This document shows positions 1 to 11,109 of a stretch of 64,000 nucleotides of DNA, one piece after another. The DNA lies in assembly GCA_036245525.1 (NCBI GenBank), contig BTPG01000004.1, positions 209,839,912 to 209,903,911 of the forward strand, given 5' to 3'. Every line of letters starts with the position of its first letter. Position 1 is the first letter of the stretch. The translations under genes and the position numbers were made by a program. Source of the stretch: Semisulcospira habei (taxonomy: Eukaryota > Mollusca > Gastropoda > Semisulcospiridae). The notes under the pieces are model-generated. The model did no database searches. It had not been told where the DNA came from and saw only the letters and a list, made by a program, of their open reading frames with translations.

Positions 1-31
1 AGCTATTCTGGCACTACCCGTGACTAAAGCC
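1..31. repeat. Family-B hairpin element, right arm only, cut by window edge
   Basis: The first 31 bases are the reverse complement of the left arm of the element at 44560-44600 (shared CTATTCTGGCACTACCC and the following CTAAAGCCATTGGTC). The left half lies outside the window. Confidence 0.7.
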
Positions 32-272
32 ATTGGTCTATATTATCCTTATCTGTCTCTGAGTATTATAATGTAGCTTGCATATTGCAGTGTACAAACT
101 TGAAGCGTTTTGCCGCAGTATGATATGGGTTTCAACAAGGCTGGCTGTAATTAGACAGGTGAAGCCTGAGTCGGTGACTGAAAAAACTGTCACGATGTCT
201 GGCCCCATTCGTTCAAAAATAAAAATGTCAACGCCTCCACCGCCAAAAATATACGAACACCACCCAGAAGCA

Positions 273-428
<156 letters not shown>

Positions 429-496
429 ACGGGTCCCCCTTTACCCCTCTCCACACTCACCCCTCTCCACCTACTCCCCCGCTCCCTACCAGACTG

Positions 497-1239
497 ATCA
501 ATACGGTCACATCGCGTAGATTTTCGTGCTGTGGTTCATAAAGATTTCCCTCTCTTTTTAGCCCTGTTTTGTAACCACGTTTCTTTGTAGGTTTGATATT
601 TGTCTGATTTTATACTTAAAGCAACTCGTAGTTAGTGGTTCGAAGTTCTTCTTTGAGGTCAAGACATGAAATGCACTATGCGTAAAAAGTAATGATTCAA
701 GATGGTGATCGGAATGCCAGATACCCCAACCATTTTCACGCCCCAAGCTTAGTCAAGAAACCGGAAGTCTCGTTTCCGCTTGCAAATGGCCGCATCTGTA
801 ACCTATTTGATTGGGTGAATGCTTAAAAAGCTCAAAATATTCCTCTTTGTGAAAATGAAATACTAGTCGAACCGAGTTTTTAACATGTGCAGAAAACGAC
901 TAGCAGATTCCCCCCCCCCCCAACCCCCCCCCCCCCCCCCCCGCCCCCCACGCTCCAAATCTGCAGATTTTAGAAACCGGAACTATTTTGTACCAAAGCT
1001 TGGGGCGTGCAAATGGTTGGGGTCTAACAGCAGACTTACATATTTTCAATGGTTTCTTATCCGACAATAAGCCGATGGAATTTGATCGTGTAATGTAATG
1101 TTTGTCGTCAGCTCTGCAGTCTGACGTGATTGACTTTTTACATATGACGTCAGTTCAAGTTGTCCTTGCTTAAAGCAGACGAGAGATCGTTGTGAAAACC
1201 AAACAACTGATTGTTACAGAAATTTCCCCAGTAGCGAAA
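497..1239. other. No gene seen; poly-C tract
   Basis: No coding region or recognisable repeat family was found. A C-rich homopolymer tract lies at about 909-943. CAAGCTT next to GGGGCGTG recurs at about 743 and 1000 in opposite orientation, suggesting a decayed inverted repeat around the poly-C. Confidence 0.4.
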
Positions 1240-1290
1240 CGTCTTCAGGGCCACGACGGTAGTCGTGGGCCCGAGGACCTTTGCATGCGC
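1240..1290. repeat. Family-I palindrome fragment
   Basis: Contains GGGCCCGAGGACCTTTGCATG, the arm end shared with the family-I hairpins at 11462, 13633 and 30692. Only part of the hairpin is recognisable. Confidence 0.45.
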
Positions 1291-1354
1291 AGCTCTAGAC
1301 GATGTTGATCTGAAGGGAAGAGAATTTGCTCACACTTTTTAACCCCTTCACAGT

Positions 1355-1589
1355 TTAACCCCTTCACTGCCGAGAAATAAAGTGAACACTGATGATCCAA
1401 CCGCAAGAGACATATATCGTCATGAACCCCCTCGACAGCGAGGGCTCATGAGGATCTATGCCTCTTGCTGAGACCAATGTTTGCTCCTGTTTCTTGGACG
1501 GATTTTGACTTCTGGTCGTGAAAATGAACCAAGATTTCAGAAACGAAAATGAACGTACAGTGTACGTTCGGTGGCAGGGAAGGGATTAA
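1355..1589. mobile_element. Family-A TTAA hairpin element (MITE), complete
   Basis: A 235-bp element begins TTAACCCCTTCACTGCC and ends GGCAGGGAAGGGATTAA. The central hairpin (1403-1468) pairs GCAAGAGACATATATCG with the CTATGCCTCTTGC side. A second TTAACCCCTTCAC stands just upstream at 1339, perhaps the edge of another copy. TTAA ends with C-rich termini resemble non-autonomous piggyBac-type elements; this is inference because no transposase is present. Confidence 0.85.
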
Positions 1590-1920
1590 AGGATAATTCA
1601 GTGGTATATTCGAAAAAAGAACTCTAGAAAACCGTGGCAAAGCTATAACTGGAAAGCCCAGATAAGTTTCCAAGAAAGATCAGTCCTCAAAGTCGGTAAA
1701 AGACTTTGGTCAAAATTACTATTTTCAACTACAGGATGCACATTACCAGGTACCGAAGTAAGTCTTGACAGGATCGATATTCCCTGCCAAAATAAATAAT
1801 GTCTGAAACGGTGCGCTACGCGATTTGTTTACCACATTACGTCAATGGGGACGACATCAAATTTATCATTTTGCGGTCAACGTTTTGAGGTCAAATTTAT
1901 CCTTTGAGGTCAAGGTAATC

Positions 1921-2009
1921 GGCCCTGATAGTTCAAGGGTGGCGTCAGAATAGCTTGGCGCCTATAGGCGCCAATCTATTCTGACACCACCCTTGAACTG
2001 TCACGGCCT
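1921..2009. mobile_element. Family-B hairpin element core
   Basis: An 89-bp palindrome with centre GGCGCCTATAGGCGCC and arms ending GGCCNTGA. It carries the family-B words GTTCAAGGGTGG and AGAATAGCTTGGCGCC and their complements. Outer TTAA ends are not visible. Confidence 0.85.
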
Positions 2010-2276
2010 AGCCACGTCCTTTTGTAGCATGGCAGTGCTTGGTGGGCTACATACACTGGGTCATGTGTCCCAGTTGTCGGATTCTCCACTATAAAGAGGA
2101 CAACGCTTTCTGTACTTTAGTTTAGCTACATTGTAGAAGCAAATATGTTGTGTAAGTGCAAGAACACAACCTATCGATTTCCTGAGCTGCTGCTTTTTTT
2201 TTTAAATCAATATCCGTTTTGTAATTTTAGAAATGCCACTGCAATGTCAATCTGAGACTCGAGCCTAAAAGGCTCC

Positions 2277-2482
2277 TTAATCCCTTCGATGCCGAGAAAA
2301 ACTGAACACTAACCAACTGCAAGAGACATAGATTTCATAAGCCCCCGCAGTTGCGGGGGCTCATGAGGTCTATGCCTCTTGGGGAAATCACTTTGTGTCT
2401 ATATACCTTTGACGGTTGGAGATGTTTGTCGTTGGATTTACAAAAACAGAGCCGGGCAGAGCCGGGCAGTGAAAGGGGTTAC
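2277..2482. mobile_element. Family-A TTAA hairpin element
   Basis: Begins TTAATCCCTTCGATGCCGAG and ends GCAGTGAAAGGGGTTA. The hairpin core at 2319-2380 has a GCCCCCGCAGTTGCGGGGGC centre. The right terminal TTAA has decayed to TTAC. Confidence 0.8.
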
Positions 2483-2505
2483 ATTTGGGTGCTCAGGACA
2501 GAGGT

Positions 2506-2570
2506 CGAAAGGCACAGATTCTCATGAACCCATGCAGCTGCAGGGGCTGATGGGGATCTATGCCTCTTGC
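2506..2570. mobile_element. Family-A hairpin core
   Basis: Imperfect palindrome centred on CAGCTGCAG, with right arm GGATCTATGCCTCTTGC. It lies only 24 bp after the neighbouring family-A copy, so two elements abut. Confidence 0.75.
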
Positions 2571-2714
2571 AGATTAAACAGAGTAGTTGAGAGACTCACT
2601 CTTTTGTTATTTTGCTCTGAAATGCGCAGAACCGGTGCACTAGTATTGTGTCGGGCAAAACTGTCTGCTTTAGTGCTTTTCTTTTGCATTGAAATGATGT
2701 AGTGTGCACTTCAC

Positions 2715-2820
2715 AGTAAGCAAAGGGTCCTCAGGCCGAGATAGGCAGTCGAGGCCCTTTTGTGCTGCGAGTTGAAGCTGCAATCGCAGCCTAGGACCTT
2801 TTGTGCTGTGGCTTAAGGCT
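2715..2820. repeat. Degenerate family-I-like fold-back
   Basis: AGCAAAGGGTCCTCAGGCCG and two later AGGACC/AGGCCC TTTTGTGCTG words recall family I. The pairing is poor and assignment is tentative. Confidence 0.35.
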
Positions 2821-2988
2821 GCATCGTACATTTAAAAGTGCATTCCCGATAATTTCAAAGGCCGCAGATCGTCAGGAGCGTTGCCCAGTGACTTCTATCG
2901 TACACCACTTACACTACCTACCCATTGTCTATGGTGACAGTTTGCACGCCGTGTACGGTGGATAGGCATCCCTGTTCTCTTGACGCCA

Positions 2989-3109
2989 GGGACCAGTTGC
3001 ATGAGCGAGCTTAGTCCTGCACCAGCCGCTAAGCATGGTGCGCCGCTATAGCGGCGCACCTTGCTTAGTGGCTGGTGCAGAACTAAGCTCGCTTATGCAA
3101 CTGGTTCCA
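2989..3109. mobile_element. Family-F hairpin element
   Basis: A roughly 120-bp near-perfect palindrome. Ends are GGACCAGTTGCATGAGCGAG and its complement; the centre is GCGCCGCTATAGCGGCGC. Homologues lie at 11110-11237 and 33903-34022. No TTAA ends are seen, so this is a family distinct from A and B. Confidence 0.88.
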
Positions 3110-3506
3110 TGCCCGAGTTTGCTAACGCAAAGAGAGCTAAATTCGTGTCTCAAAACGAAGTCTTTTCGTCGTGTGTTGAAACAATAGTGAGATGTCGTTT
3201 GCAATGAACGACTCCCAACACTGAACGAAAGAGAGCGAAATCCCTGAGGATAAAAAGCTTGTACCATACGCATAGACAACACTCCAACAACTTGCCCAGG
3301 CAAAACGCCGGGCTTGTTCAGATAGCTTGTCCGTTATGGGGTACTGGTAAATCAAAGTGGCACAGTTACAGTGCCTCCAAACTGATCAGTGTTCAGATCT
3401 TAATCTATAGGTCACAGCTGTCCCTGCCCCCAATAATCCCGCCCGCTAGGGCCATCCATTATCACCCAGGTGCCGTGGACGTGAAACCCCGAACTAACAA
3501 CAACTC

Positions 3507-3562
3507 CAATTGGCATAGATCCTCATGAACCCGAAGGGCTTATGACGATCTATGCCTCTTGG
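3507..3562. mobile_element. Family-A hairpin core, short
   Basis: Arms GGCATAGATCCTCATGAACCC and the matching right side ending CTATGCCTCTTGG close on a three-base GAA loop. The usual GC-rich loop stem is missing. Confidence 0.75.
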
Positions 3563-3624
3563 AGATGTATGGTCTACTGCCCTGTGTTTACAAGCTGGTT
3601 GTCCGTCGTGATTTCGACGCTCTC

Positions 3625-3852
3625 GTTCGTTGATGGCAGTCGTTCGTTGATGGCAGTCGTTCGTTGTTGGCAGTCGTTCGTTGATGGCAGTCGTTCGTTG
3701 ATGGCAGTCGTTCGTTGATGGCAGTCGTTCGTTGTTGGCAGTCGTTCGTTGTTGCCAGTCGTTCGTTGATGGCAGTCGTTCGTTGTTGGCAGTCGTTCGT
3801 TGTTGCCAGTCGTTCGTTGTTGGCAGTCGTTCGTTGTTGGCAGTCGTTCGTT
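3625..3852. repeat. 17-bp minisatellite, about 13 units
   Basis: Unit GTTCGTTGATGGCAGTC, varying as GTTCGTTGTTGGCAGTC and GTTCGTTGTTGCCAGTC. The minus-strand 184-residue open frame over it is only the repeat translated. Confidence 0.95.
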
Positions 3853-4039
3853 GCAAGCGAATCCTCACTAATGGCTGACTAATGGTTGACGCAGCTACGC
3901 CAGTGAGTGAAAAAAAATGCGCATATAACGAAATTTTTTTTGTCAGCATCTGAAAAGAAAGAATAAGAAAGGCCGTAGAAAATGTCAAGAGAAACAAGCA
4001 AAGATTCGATATTGGATTAGGTAATTTGCCGAGATGGCT

Positions 4040-5117
4040 GTAGTCCATAAGCTAGGAAGGTCTACCGTGCACCCCCCCCCTGCCCCCCCCCCCCAGTACT
4101 CAATAAGATGGGTTTCAAAGTGTTCCTTAGTATGTCCTGAGATGTTTAAGCCATGTTCCCCGAAAATCCTTAGCAACACACCAGAGATATAGCCGATGGC
4201 GCAAGGGTACCCCCATTCATGCTCTTCGCAGGTGCTAAAATGAGGTTGAGAAACATTTTCCTCTAAATAAATCAGAATTCATTCCAGAAACCCAAATCAG
4301 GCAATATTATGTCAGGGCACACCTTCTGCATCCTCTGCAAAAAACAGAATGAAAAAATATTGAATCTCTGGCTCACAGTGAAGGTATTTGTGCACCCAGT
4401 AAACGACCATTTCCCGTGAAATCGCAAAAAAAGACAAAAATAATGTGTCAGATGCCTTCAGACATTTTCTATAGCACTGACAGTCCATTTTCATGTTTAC
4501 ATCATTAAAACAGGATGTCACAATTATTATAAACTTGACTAGGTGATGCTGTGATTACTGTGAGTGCCACAGTGGTTGATTTTGTATCCCTACCCCCAAG
4601 TTGTAAAAATACACAAAATTAATTAGAAAAAATTGCTTAAGTTATTCCATTTTATTTTGACCTCTCTTTACCTATTAAGTTTCAATAATGTGAGCATAAA
4701 GTGCAAGAAAATAAGGAAAGTCGGCATCCTTTACGGTATGTTCATGGTCAATGATAACTTTTTCCCATTTAAAATTGCCGAATTGGGAAACGTACATTGT
4801 TTCTGATGCCCTCAGAAATTTTGTATACAACTGATAGGTCTTTTTTAGGTTTTATTGTTTAGGAAAGAGTACCACAGTTACTCCCAACCTGATTTTATGA
4901 TGCTGTGATCCATTTAGGGGGCACAGTGGCTGAATCTGCTGCCCTACCCCCATTTTACCTGTACGCAAAGGAACGAAAAATGATCATAACAATTGCTCCT
5001 CTGATTAAATATGTTTGTTGCCAGTTTCTTAACAAAATATGCATATTGAGCATAAACATTTGTGATCATTTCATTAATTTCAATGTGACCCATCAATTTA
5101 ATTGTAATTCTTTTTAT
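4040..5117 (+). repeat. Left terminal inverted repeat of the 4.5-kb element
   Basis: Pairs with 7450-8528. It holds a C-rich tract at about 4071-4094. A 69-residue open frame at 4312-4521 (minus) is mirrored at 8049-8258 (plus), but the second copy is frame-shifted, so it is not judged a gene. Divergence between arms is scattered substitutions and small indels. Confidence 0.88.
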
Positions 5118-5159
5118 TTAAGGCATGCTTAACAGGGGCTGCCGCTGAAGCTTCTATCG

Positions 5160-6650
5160 TCTGCACATTCAGCACTCTTGTCAAACTCGGGGAAGGTGTA
5201 CCTCAAGGAGATGTTGTGTCTGATGCTGTTTTTGGTCTACATTAATGACATCAGTACAACAGTACCAATGTTCGTCTCGAACATCCTCCATGCGGATGAC
5301 TTTGCAGTGTGGAGCGCAGCAGAACATAAAGAAATAGCATCCTCCAGAATCCAGGATGCTGCCAATAGAGTCAGCAGCTGGACTGAAAGAGGCCACTCAA
5401 ACTGAGCTAGACCATCTCTTTCAATCAGACGGAAGAGGTCGCCTCAAAACTGGAGACCTTCGAGTACCAAAGACAGACAGGCCAACTTTACTGGCAACAA
5501 ATAAATTACTGGATTCACGTGGAGGCCTCACATTTAATCCATGGAAGCTAGAGCTGCAAAAATTTTTAAAAGTCTCTGATGAAGAAACTGGTGGGGACCA
5601 CATTGGCGCAAATTACAGCTTCCTGGCACAAGCAAACACCTGCTCGGTCAGACCAGTTGTGCGGTACCAAGATACATCGACAACATGAAACACTGCCTGC
5701 AAAACCCAAAAAGCCAGGCTTGACGAGATGCAGAACATGGGTCATTCTCATGATGCAGTGACATTCTTAGAGCCATCTGGAGCACCCCAATTTAGGAAAT
5801 AGAGGACATTGGAGCCACTGGAATGCAGAACAGCACACACGATGAAGAAACTTACTAAACACCAACAACATGGGGGACTACAGGAGCAGACCAAGAACCG
5901 TCAGAAATGTCCAAATCTGAACCGCCCAAATCTGAACCGCCAACTGAAGGTCCTGCAAAGGGCTAACACTGACGTCCTGGAACCAAGCCCAAAGATGTGT
6001 GAACAGCTCCCTTCAGATACCTGGACATCTCGAAAGAGCCTTCAAGACAACATAAACAATGTTCCAGGACTCTTTGTCAAAGGTCGCGGCACTGCACAAA
6101 GCCATCTTGCTGGAGGTTGTGCACAAGCGCTACCCTCACAGCAGCTGTGATACCACACAAGATGCCGTGCGGAATGAAGGAAGTGGCGTGTACATCTGTT
6201 GTGCAGACCGCACTACTACCTCCCTTTCCTTACCAGCTGGCGGCAGCAGCTCCAACTATCGTACAGATCTGCAGGTGCTCAACACAGCAGCAGAGCACTA
6301 GCTAGGGAAAGGCAGCAGCTTGATCCACTGATCTCACCAGGAAGCTTCAAGATAGACTGGATGCCCTGTCCACAAAATAGTGCTGCAGTGGATTCCAGTG
6401 CATTCTGGACTAGCTGGGAATGGAGACACAACAACAACAAAGTGATTGGCAAGCAGAATGGCGGTTGCAGCCCGTGGGCAGATGACATCAACAAGCTGAA
6501 CAGGGAGAGCCAGGCCACCATCTTTCATCTACGCACTGATTAGTCTGGACTGGGTCCATACAGAAAAGCAGGAACGTTTCACAAACCCAAAATGAAGCCT
6601 GAAGGTTTACACACTTTAATCAGATCACTCTGTATCAGCAATTATTTAAA
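5160..6650 (+). pseudogene. Decayed non-LTR retrotransposon ORF2 (reverse transcriptase to RNase H)
   Basis: Reverse transcriptase fragments appear in order. GVPQGDVV lies at 5195-5218. After a frameshift come VYINDI and HADDFAVW (the YADD-type catalytic box) near 5240-5310, then AANRVSSWTERG. Further fragments are MKKLVGTT (5579), AKPKKPGLTR (5698), MEPLECR (5809), QEQTKNRQK and LQRANTDVLEPSPK (5880-5995). An RNase H remnant reads AVRNEGSGVYI (about 6165) with SSNYRTDLQVLNTAAEH, and a tail includes TIFHLRTD. Many frameshifts and stops show it is dead. The order matches RNase-H-bearing non-LTR elements of the I/Jockey group as I know them; the clade is not certain. It lies wholly inside the long inverted repeats. 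Confidence 0.85.
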
Positions 6651-7449
6651 GCTTCCGTGCCTAATGCAAATAAAAGAACGCTTAGCGAATGGCGGACTTC
6701 GGTAGAAGCATAAACAACCACTCAGAATGTTCGGCAGAAAGGCCATGCAGTCACTTTATTATCAGAGCTAAATATAGATCACTTGCAACAAGCGTCAGCA
6801 TGATCGTTTGCAATGAAATAGTCACAAATTGGGGGAGAAAAAAAAAAAGTAGACAAAAGCAGCACGTTGTAATTTTTTACAAACTTTCACAGACTTTAAC
6901 TAAGGAAAAGGACTGAAATTGACAGACTTTCCAGGGCCATGAAAAAGTCTTGTCATTTTTAAACAACTTTCACAAATGTTCACAGACCGTAAGGACCCTG
7001 CTGGACTCACCTCGTGAGAGTGGGTCATGCGGAAACAGCCCTATGCGAATTTGGCGTAGAAAATCAGTCTCCTTAGCACATTCTCCAAACATGTCCATAC
7101 ACAGAAGCGGTCTGCTGGCAGTTCTGACCAGAAGACACGCCCCTATACACCAAACTCTGAAAACATGCTGCCTAGCTCTTGACAGCTCACTTATTGGCAG
7201 CCAGAACAATATAAGATTTAAAGATGGCCATAAAAAATTGAACGTTGCAGAAGGTGGAAGTGGAGATCTCGTGGTCGACATGTGGAAACTAAGTATTTTT
7301 GATAACATTGTTTTGGCTATTAGGAACCATGAAACTTTATTACGCATTCATATTTACACATTTCTAGATGAAAATAAATCAAAGGAAAAGGGGAGACCTT
7401 ACTAGACCCGCCTTACGCTAGGTAAAATATCACCTAAAAGACTAGCCAG
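6651..7449. other. Interior of the 4.5-kb element; unrecognised open frames
   Basis: Two plus-strand frames stand here: 6689-6916 (75 residues) and 6950-7405 (151 residues). The second starts MSFLNNFHKCSQTVR and ends near the right inverted repeat. Neither shows a motif I recognise, and repeated CTTTCACAGACTTT/CACAGACCG words suggest decayed non-coding sequence. They could be a relic of the element's own gene, but nothing supports that beyond position. Confidence 0.3.
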
Positions 7450-8528
7450 TTAAAAATAGTTACAATTAAATTGGTGGGTTACATTGAAATTAATTAAATG
7501 ATCACAACTTTGTATGCTCAATATGCATACTTTAAAAAAAAACTGGCAACAAAAAAATATTTCAACAGAGGAGTATGACGTAAGCAATTTTTATGATTAT
7601 TTTGCGTTACTTTGCGTACAGGTAATGGGGGTAGGGCAGCAGATTCAGCCACTGTGGCCCCTAAATGCATCATAGCATCACAAAATCAGGTTGGGAGTAA
7701 CTGTGGTACTCTATCCTAACCAATAAAACCTAACAAAGACCTATCGGTTGTATACAAAATTTCTGAGGGCACCGGAAACAACGTACGTTTCCCAATTTTA
7801 AATGGGAAAAAGTTATCATTCACCACGAATGTACCGTAAAGGATGCCGACTTTCCTTATTTTCTTGCACTTTATGCTCACATTATTGAAACTTAATAGGT
7901 AAAGAGAGGTCAAAATAAAATGGAATAACTTAAGCAATTTTTTCTAATTAATTTTGTGTATTTTTACAACTTGGGGGTAGGGATACAAAATCAACCACTG
8001 TGGCACTCACAGTAATCACAGCATCACCTAGTCAAGTTTATAATAATTGTGACATCCTGTTTTAATGATGTAAACCTGAAAATGGACTGTCAGTGCTATA
8101 GAAAATGTCTGAAGGCATCTGACACATTATTTTTGTCTTTTTTTGCGATTTCGCAGAAGTGGTCATTTACTGGGTGCACAAATGCCTTCACTGTGAGCCA
8201 GAGATTCAATATTTTTTCATTCCGTTTTTTTGCAGAGGATGCAGAAGGTGTGCCTTGACATAATATTGCCTGATTTGGGCTTCTGGAATAAATTCCGATT
8301 TATTTAGAGGAAAATGTTTCTCAACCTCATTTTAGCACCTGCGAAGAGCATGAATGGGGGTACCCTTGCGCCATCGGCTATATCTCTGGTGTGTTGCTAA
8401 GGATTTTCGGGGAACATGGCTTAAACATCTCAGGACATACTAAGGAACACTTTGAAACCCATCTTATTGAGTACTGGGGGGGGGGGGGGGGGGGGGTGCA
8501 CGGTAGATCTTCCTAGCTCGTGGACTAC
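7450..8528 (-). repeat. Right terminal inverted repeat of the 4.5-kb element
   Basis: Reverse-complement partner of 4040-5117. The homopolymer equivalent to the left C tract is an uninterrupted run of about 19 G at 8478-8496, so it has changed length between arms. Confidence 0.88.
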
Positions 8529-8749
8529 TGGCTTTGAAGTCGGAACTTGGATTGAATGAAGTCACACGCATGTCGTCTGCGTGTTGATATTCAACATCCG
8601 GGTTCTGGTAGCCATCTCATAATGAGGTATTTCCGGTCGAGCAGACGGGGAAAATGGTGCACTTCGATCTCAGAAACACGAACTTTCTGGTCGCTGGCGG
8701 TCACCGTTTACCCTTTTCATCCTGAAACACTACTCCTTGAAATAAATTT

Positions 8750-8951
8750 GACTATGATAGTTCACGGATGGTGCCACGGGTAGTTCACGGGTGGTGCCAG
8801 GATAGCTTGGCGCCTAAGGCGCCAAGCTATTCTGGCACCACCCTTAAAGTTGATCTAAAATGGTTGATCTATCTCCTAATCAGTAATGTAGCCTTTTATA
8901 GGACGATAAGCATTTGTTTTAAATAATCAGTCTCAGGATGTAATGGGTTAA
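8750..8951. mobile_element. Family-B hairpin element with duplicated arm piece
   Basis: The palindrome around GGCGCCTAAGGCGCC (about 8781-8850) is preceded by a second partial arm (TAGTTCACGGATGGTGCC). The right end reads TCAGGATGTAATGGGTTAA, the same terminus as the element at 60549-60762. The left TTAA end is not recognisable. Confidence 0.75.
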
Positions 8952-8996
8952 TAGGTAACCATGTTTTTTGTGTACACACGTCTATGATAGAGTAAG

Positions 8997-9164
8997 GGGA
9001 GCTGGGTGGCTCGGTGGTAAAAGCGTTTGCCTCTAGACCAAAAGGTCCCGGGTTCGAATCCAGCTTGGGTCAAAATTTGCTCAGACCCTTTTTCGTTGTC
9101 CCCGTCTTTGAAATCACCCTCGTGGTGGACAAAAGACGTTAAGCCCTAAACATTTAACATTTTT
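8997..9164 (+). mobile_element. tRNA-derived SINE, complete with target duplication
   Basis: A 168-bp insert is bounded by a 14-bp direct repeat TATGATAGAGTAAG (8983-8996 and 9165-9178). A box-A-like TGGCTCGGTGG and a box-B-like GGTTCGAATCC lie in the first 65 bp, as in a polymerase III promoter. The tail contains GACGTTAAGCCCTAAAC. A minus-strand relative lies at 59317-59494. It is a SINE rather than a tRNA gene because it has the extended tail and the target duplication. Confidence 0.88.
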
Positions 9165-9462
9165 TATGATAGAGTAAGACAGGCACACAGACACAATATC
9201 AGTCTGAGTCATCTATTCCAAACTATATAGTTCTCGGGCGTTTGGTCAAGATGGAAATCACGGAGTGTCCCTTTATTATGACTACGCGTTGTACGTGTGT
9301 TGTTTACTATTATGTTTGTGACAATAACGGTGTCCATGTACGGATCGCAATGGCCCGCATCCAACAAAACCTAAAATAATGTTTTACGTATCGATAAGTT
9401 GCTGTGAAGTGGCGTAGGAAAGGGAGGCGCGGTAGGGCTTATTGGTTGGTCCGGGCCGGACC

Positions 9463-9747
9463 CTACCTCTTTTCAACCCGTTCAATACCACTGCGTTTTT
9501 GCAATCGTCGTAAATTCAATACCAAAATCCCGTAGCTGTCCCAGGAACATGGATTACAAGTGGCGTCAGCATAGGCAATTAAAATCCCGTAGCTGTCCCA
9601 GGAACATGGATTACAAGTGGCGTCAGCATAGGCAATTAAGGTTTCAGCAAGAGGCATAGATCCCCATGAGCCCCCGCATTTGCGGGGGCTCACGAGGATC
9701 TGTACCTCTTGCAGGTAGGTGGTGTTCAACTTTTCTGAATGGGTTAA
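9463..9747. mobile_element. Family-A hairpin element with 57-bp internal duplication
   Basis: The hairpin core at 9647-9712 pairs GCAAGAGGCATAGATCC with its right arm. To its left, a 57-bp segment beginning AAAATCCCGTAGCTGTCCC is perfectly repeated head to tail (9524-9580, 9581-9637). The right end reads GAATGGGTTAA at 9747. Confidence 0.8.
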
Positions 9748-10232
9748 ACATGGTAGTGCCATAATATGCTAGTATACTCTACCGTCGTATTGAAAGAATG
9801 AAAATCAGTTGGATATAGTTTACAGTTTGGTATAGTTTACAGTTTGGTGTAGTTTGGTGTAGAGAAGAACCCAACGGTGAAAGCATTTTACACGCTTGGC
9901 AGTCACCTTTTTGGTATAGGTTGCACAGTTCCTTTTTGTGTGGTCAGAATTTTGTCAACGTTGATATGTCGACGCTGTACATAGCGTGCTGAATTATCTC
10001 TTGAACGCATCGCGTTTGAGCGTCATTAACTAAGATCAGTGGTTAACGTGAGCGTGCGTGTTTACTCAGCTCACGGCGCTTTGGGTCCGTTCAGTTCAGA
10101 AATTATCATAGAGCTGTTGTGTACCCTCTTTATGTGTGTGTCGATATGATATCTCCGAGCTCCATTACCGCTGTGAGTCCACAATGGACATGTATACCAG
10201 TACACGCTTATAGGTTATTATCCACAGGGGCC
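9748..10232. other. No gene seen
   Basis: Contains short local repeats of AGTTTGGTATAGTTTAC (9825-9862). CATTTTACACGCTTGGCAGTCAC at about 9885 recurs inverted near 17478, so a dispersed repeat of unknown type has an end here. About 10130-10215 is similar to 11285-11365 in the same orientation. Confidence 0.35.
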
Positions 10233-11109
10233 TGACGAATGGTGCTTTGACTAAATGCAAATCCGCTGCATCACCGGGTGCGCGCCACCGCGTCCACTAG
10301 CTCAATTTACAATACAAGGGATAGAGGATGGAAATGATCGTCTTGTTCTATACCTGCGTATTTCTCTGTGGGCTGGCGATTGGGTGCCTGATAGGCGGGG
10401 GCACTGTTTGTCTGTCCAGCGCTGTAATTCCCCTTGGTTTGAGTACAATACAAGGGAGGAAATGAAAGGCACGCAAAGCGACGAAGCACTGTGATTCCAG
10501 AGCTGTTTTCAACCCTCGAAGCAACCATCCGCCTAAAACGTCGAACTGAACAAACTCAGTAGATATATTTTGCCACAATTCTATACCAACTTGTCCGCCG
10601 ATCAAAACTGACAGTTTAGTATCAAGCATCACCTTAGCAGACGTCCATGTGCTGGGTTTTAGATGTGGCCGGAAATATGCCTCATGCTCATTTTCCATTA
10701 GTTTGTGCATATCCAATGAAATTAAAACAAGAGTGCATCTTACCGTCGACATGAACGTGCACGCAGCAATCGCTTTAGATACGTATTTCCCCCAGGCCGA
10801 AAACTCTACTTTAATGGAGTCTGGTTTAAACGCTGCTCATCTGTCAATATCTTTTCGAGTAATTCGCTTCGACTTTAGAGTAGACACGGCAGAAACTAAT
10901 GAATGCACAACAGTGCAGGGTGGCCTCTTTCACGGCACTCTACTAAAAGGTTTAACGTTGAACTCTAGATGTTTAGAAAGAGGTCCCGGATATGTCCGGC
11001 CACAGCTAGAATTTCGCGCGTGCCTTTCGTTTCCTCCCTTGCATTTTTAATTGAGCTAGTGAACCCGGTGGCGCAGCGGATTTGCATTTAATCAAAGCAC
11101 CACTCGTCA
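10233..11109. mobile_element. 0.88-kb element with terminal inverted repeats
   Basis: The left end TGACGAATGGTGCTTTGACT pairs with the right end. Pairing continues through AAATGCAAATCCGCTGC and CTAGCTCAATT, and again at AAGGGAGGAAATGAAAGGCACG (about 10453) against 11015-11040. GGGGCC precedes the left end and follows the right end, but the right GGGGCC may belong to the adjoining family-F hairpin. Open frames of 134 (minus) and 133 (plus) residues inside are unrecognised. Confidence 0.6.

Larger units (their letters stand above)
4040..8528. mobile_element. 4.5-kb element with about 1.08-kb terminal inverted repeats
   Basis: The left end GTAGTCCATAAGCTAGGAAG is matched in reverse complement by the right end (GTAGTCCACGAGCTAGGAAG). 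Homology continues inward for over 1 kb on each side. TGGCT flanks both ends (4035-4039 and 8529-8533), a probable 5-bp target duplication. The inside carries a decayed RNase-H LINE and unrecognised sequence. No transposase, polymerase or integrase was recognised, so the superfamily is open. Alternatives are a long-TIR DNA transposon, a fold-back element, or an inverted duplication that trapped a LINE. Confidence 0.8.

Noticed and set aside
3494..4048. 184-residue minus-strand frame with NERLPTTND repeats
   Set aside because: It is the 17-bp minisatellite read in one frame; no gene context.
4312..4521. 69-residue frame present in both long inverted repeats (also 8049-8258)
   Set aside because: The right copy is frame-shifted in its second half; no motif; short frames in paired repeats are expected to be mirrored.
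10348..11050. Open frames of 134 (minus) and 133 (plus) residues
   Set aside because: They overlap on opposite strands within an inverted-repeat element, have no recognisable motif, and extend into the TIRs.
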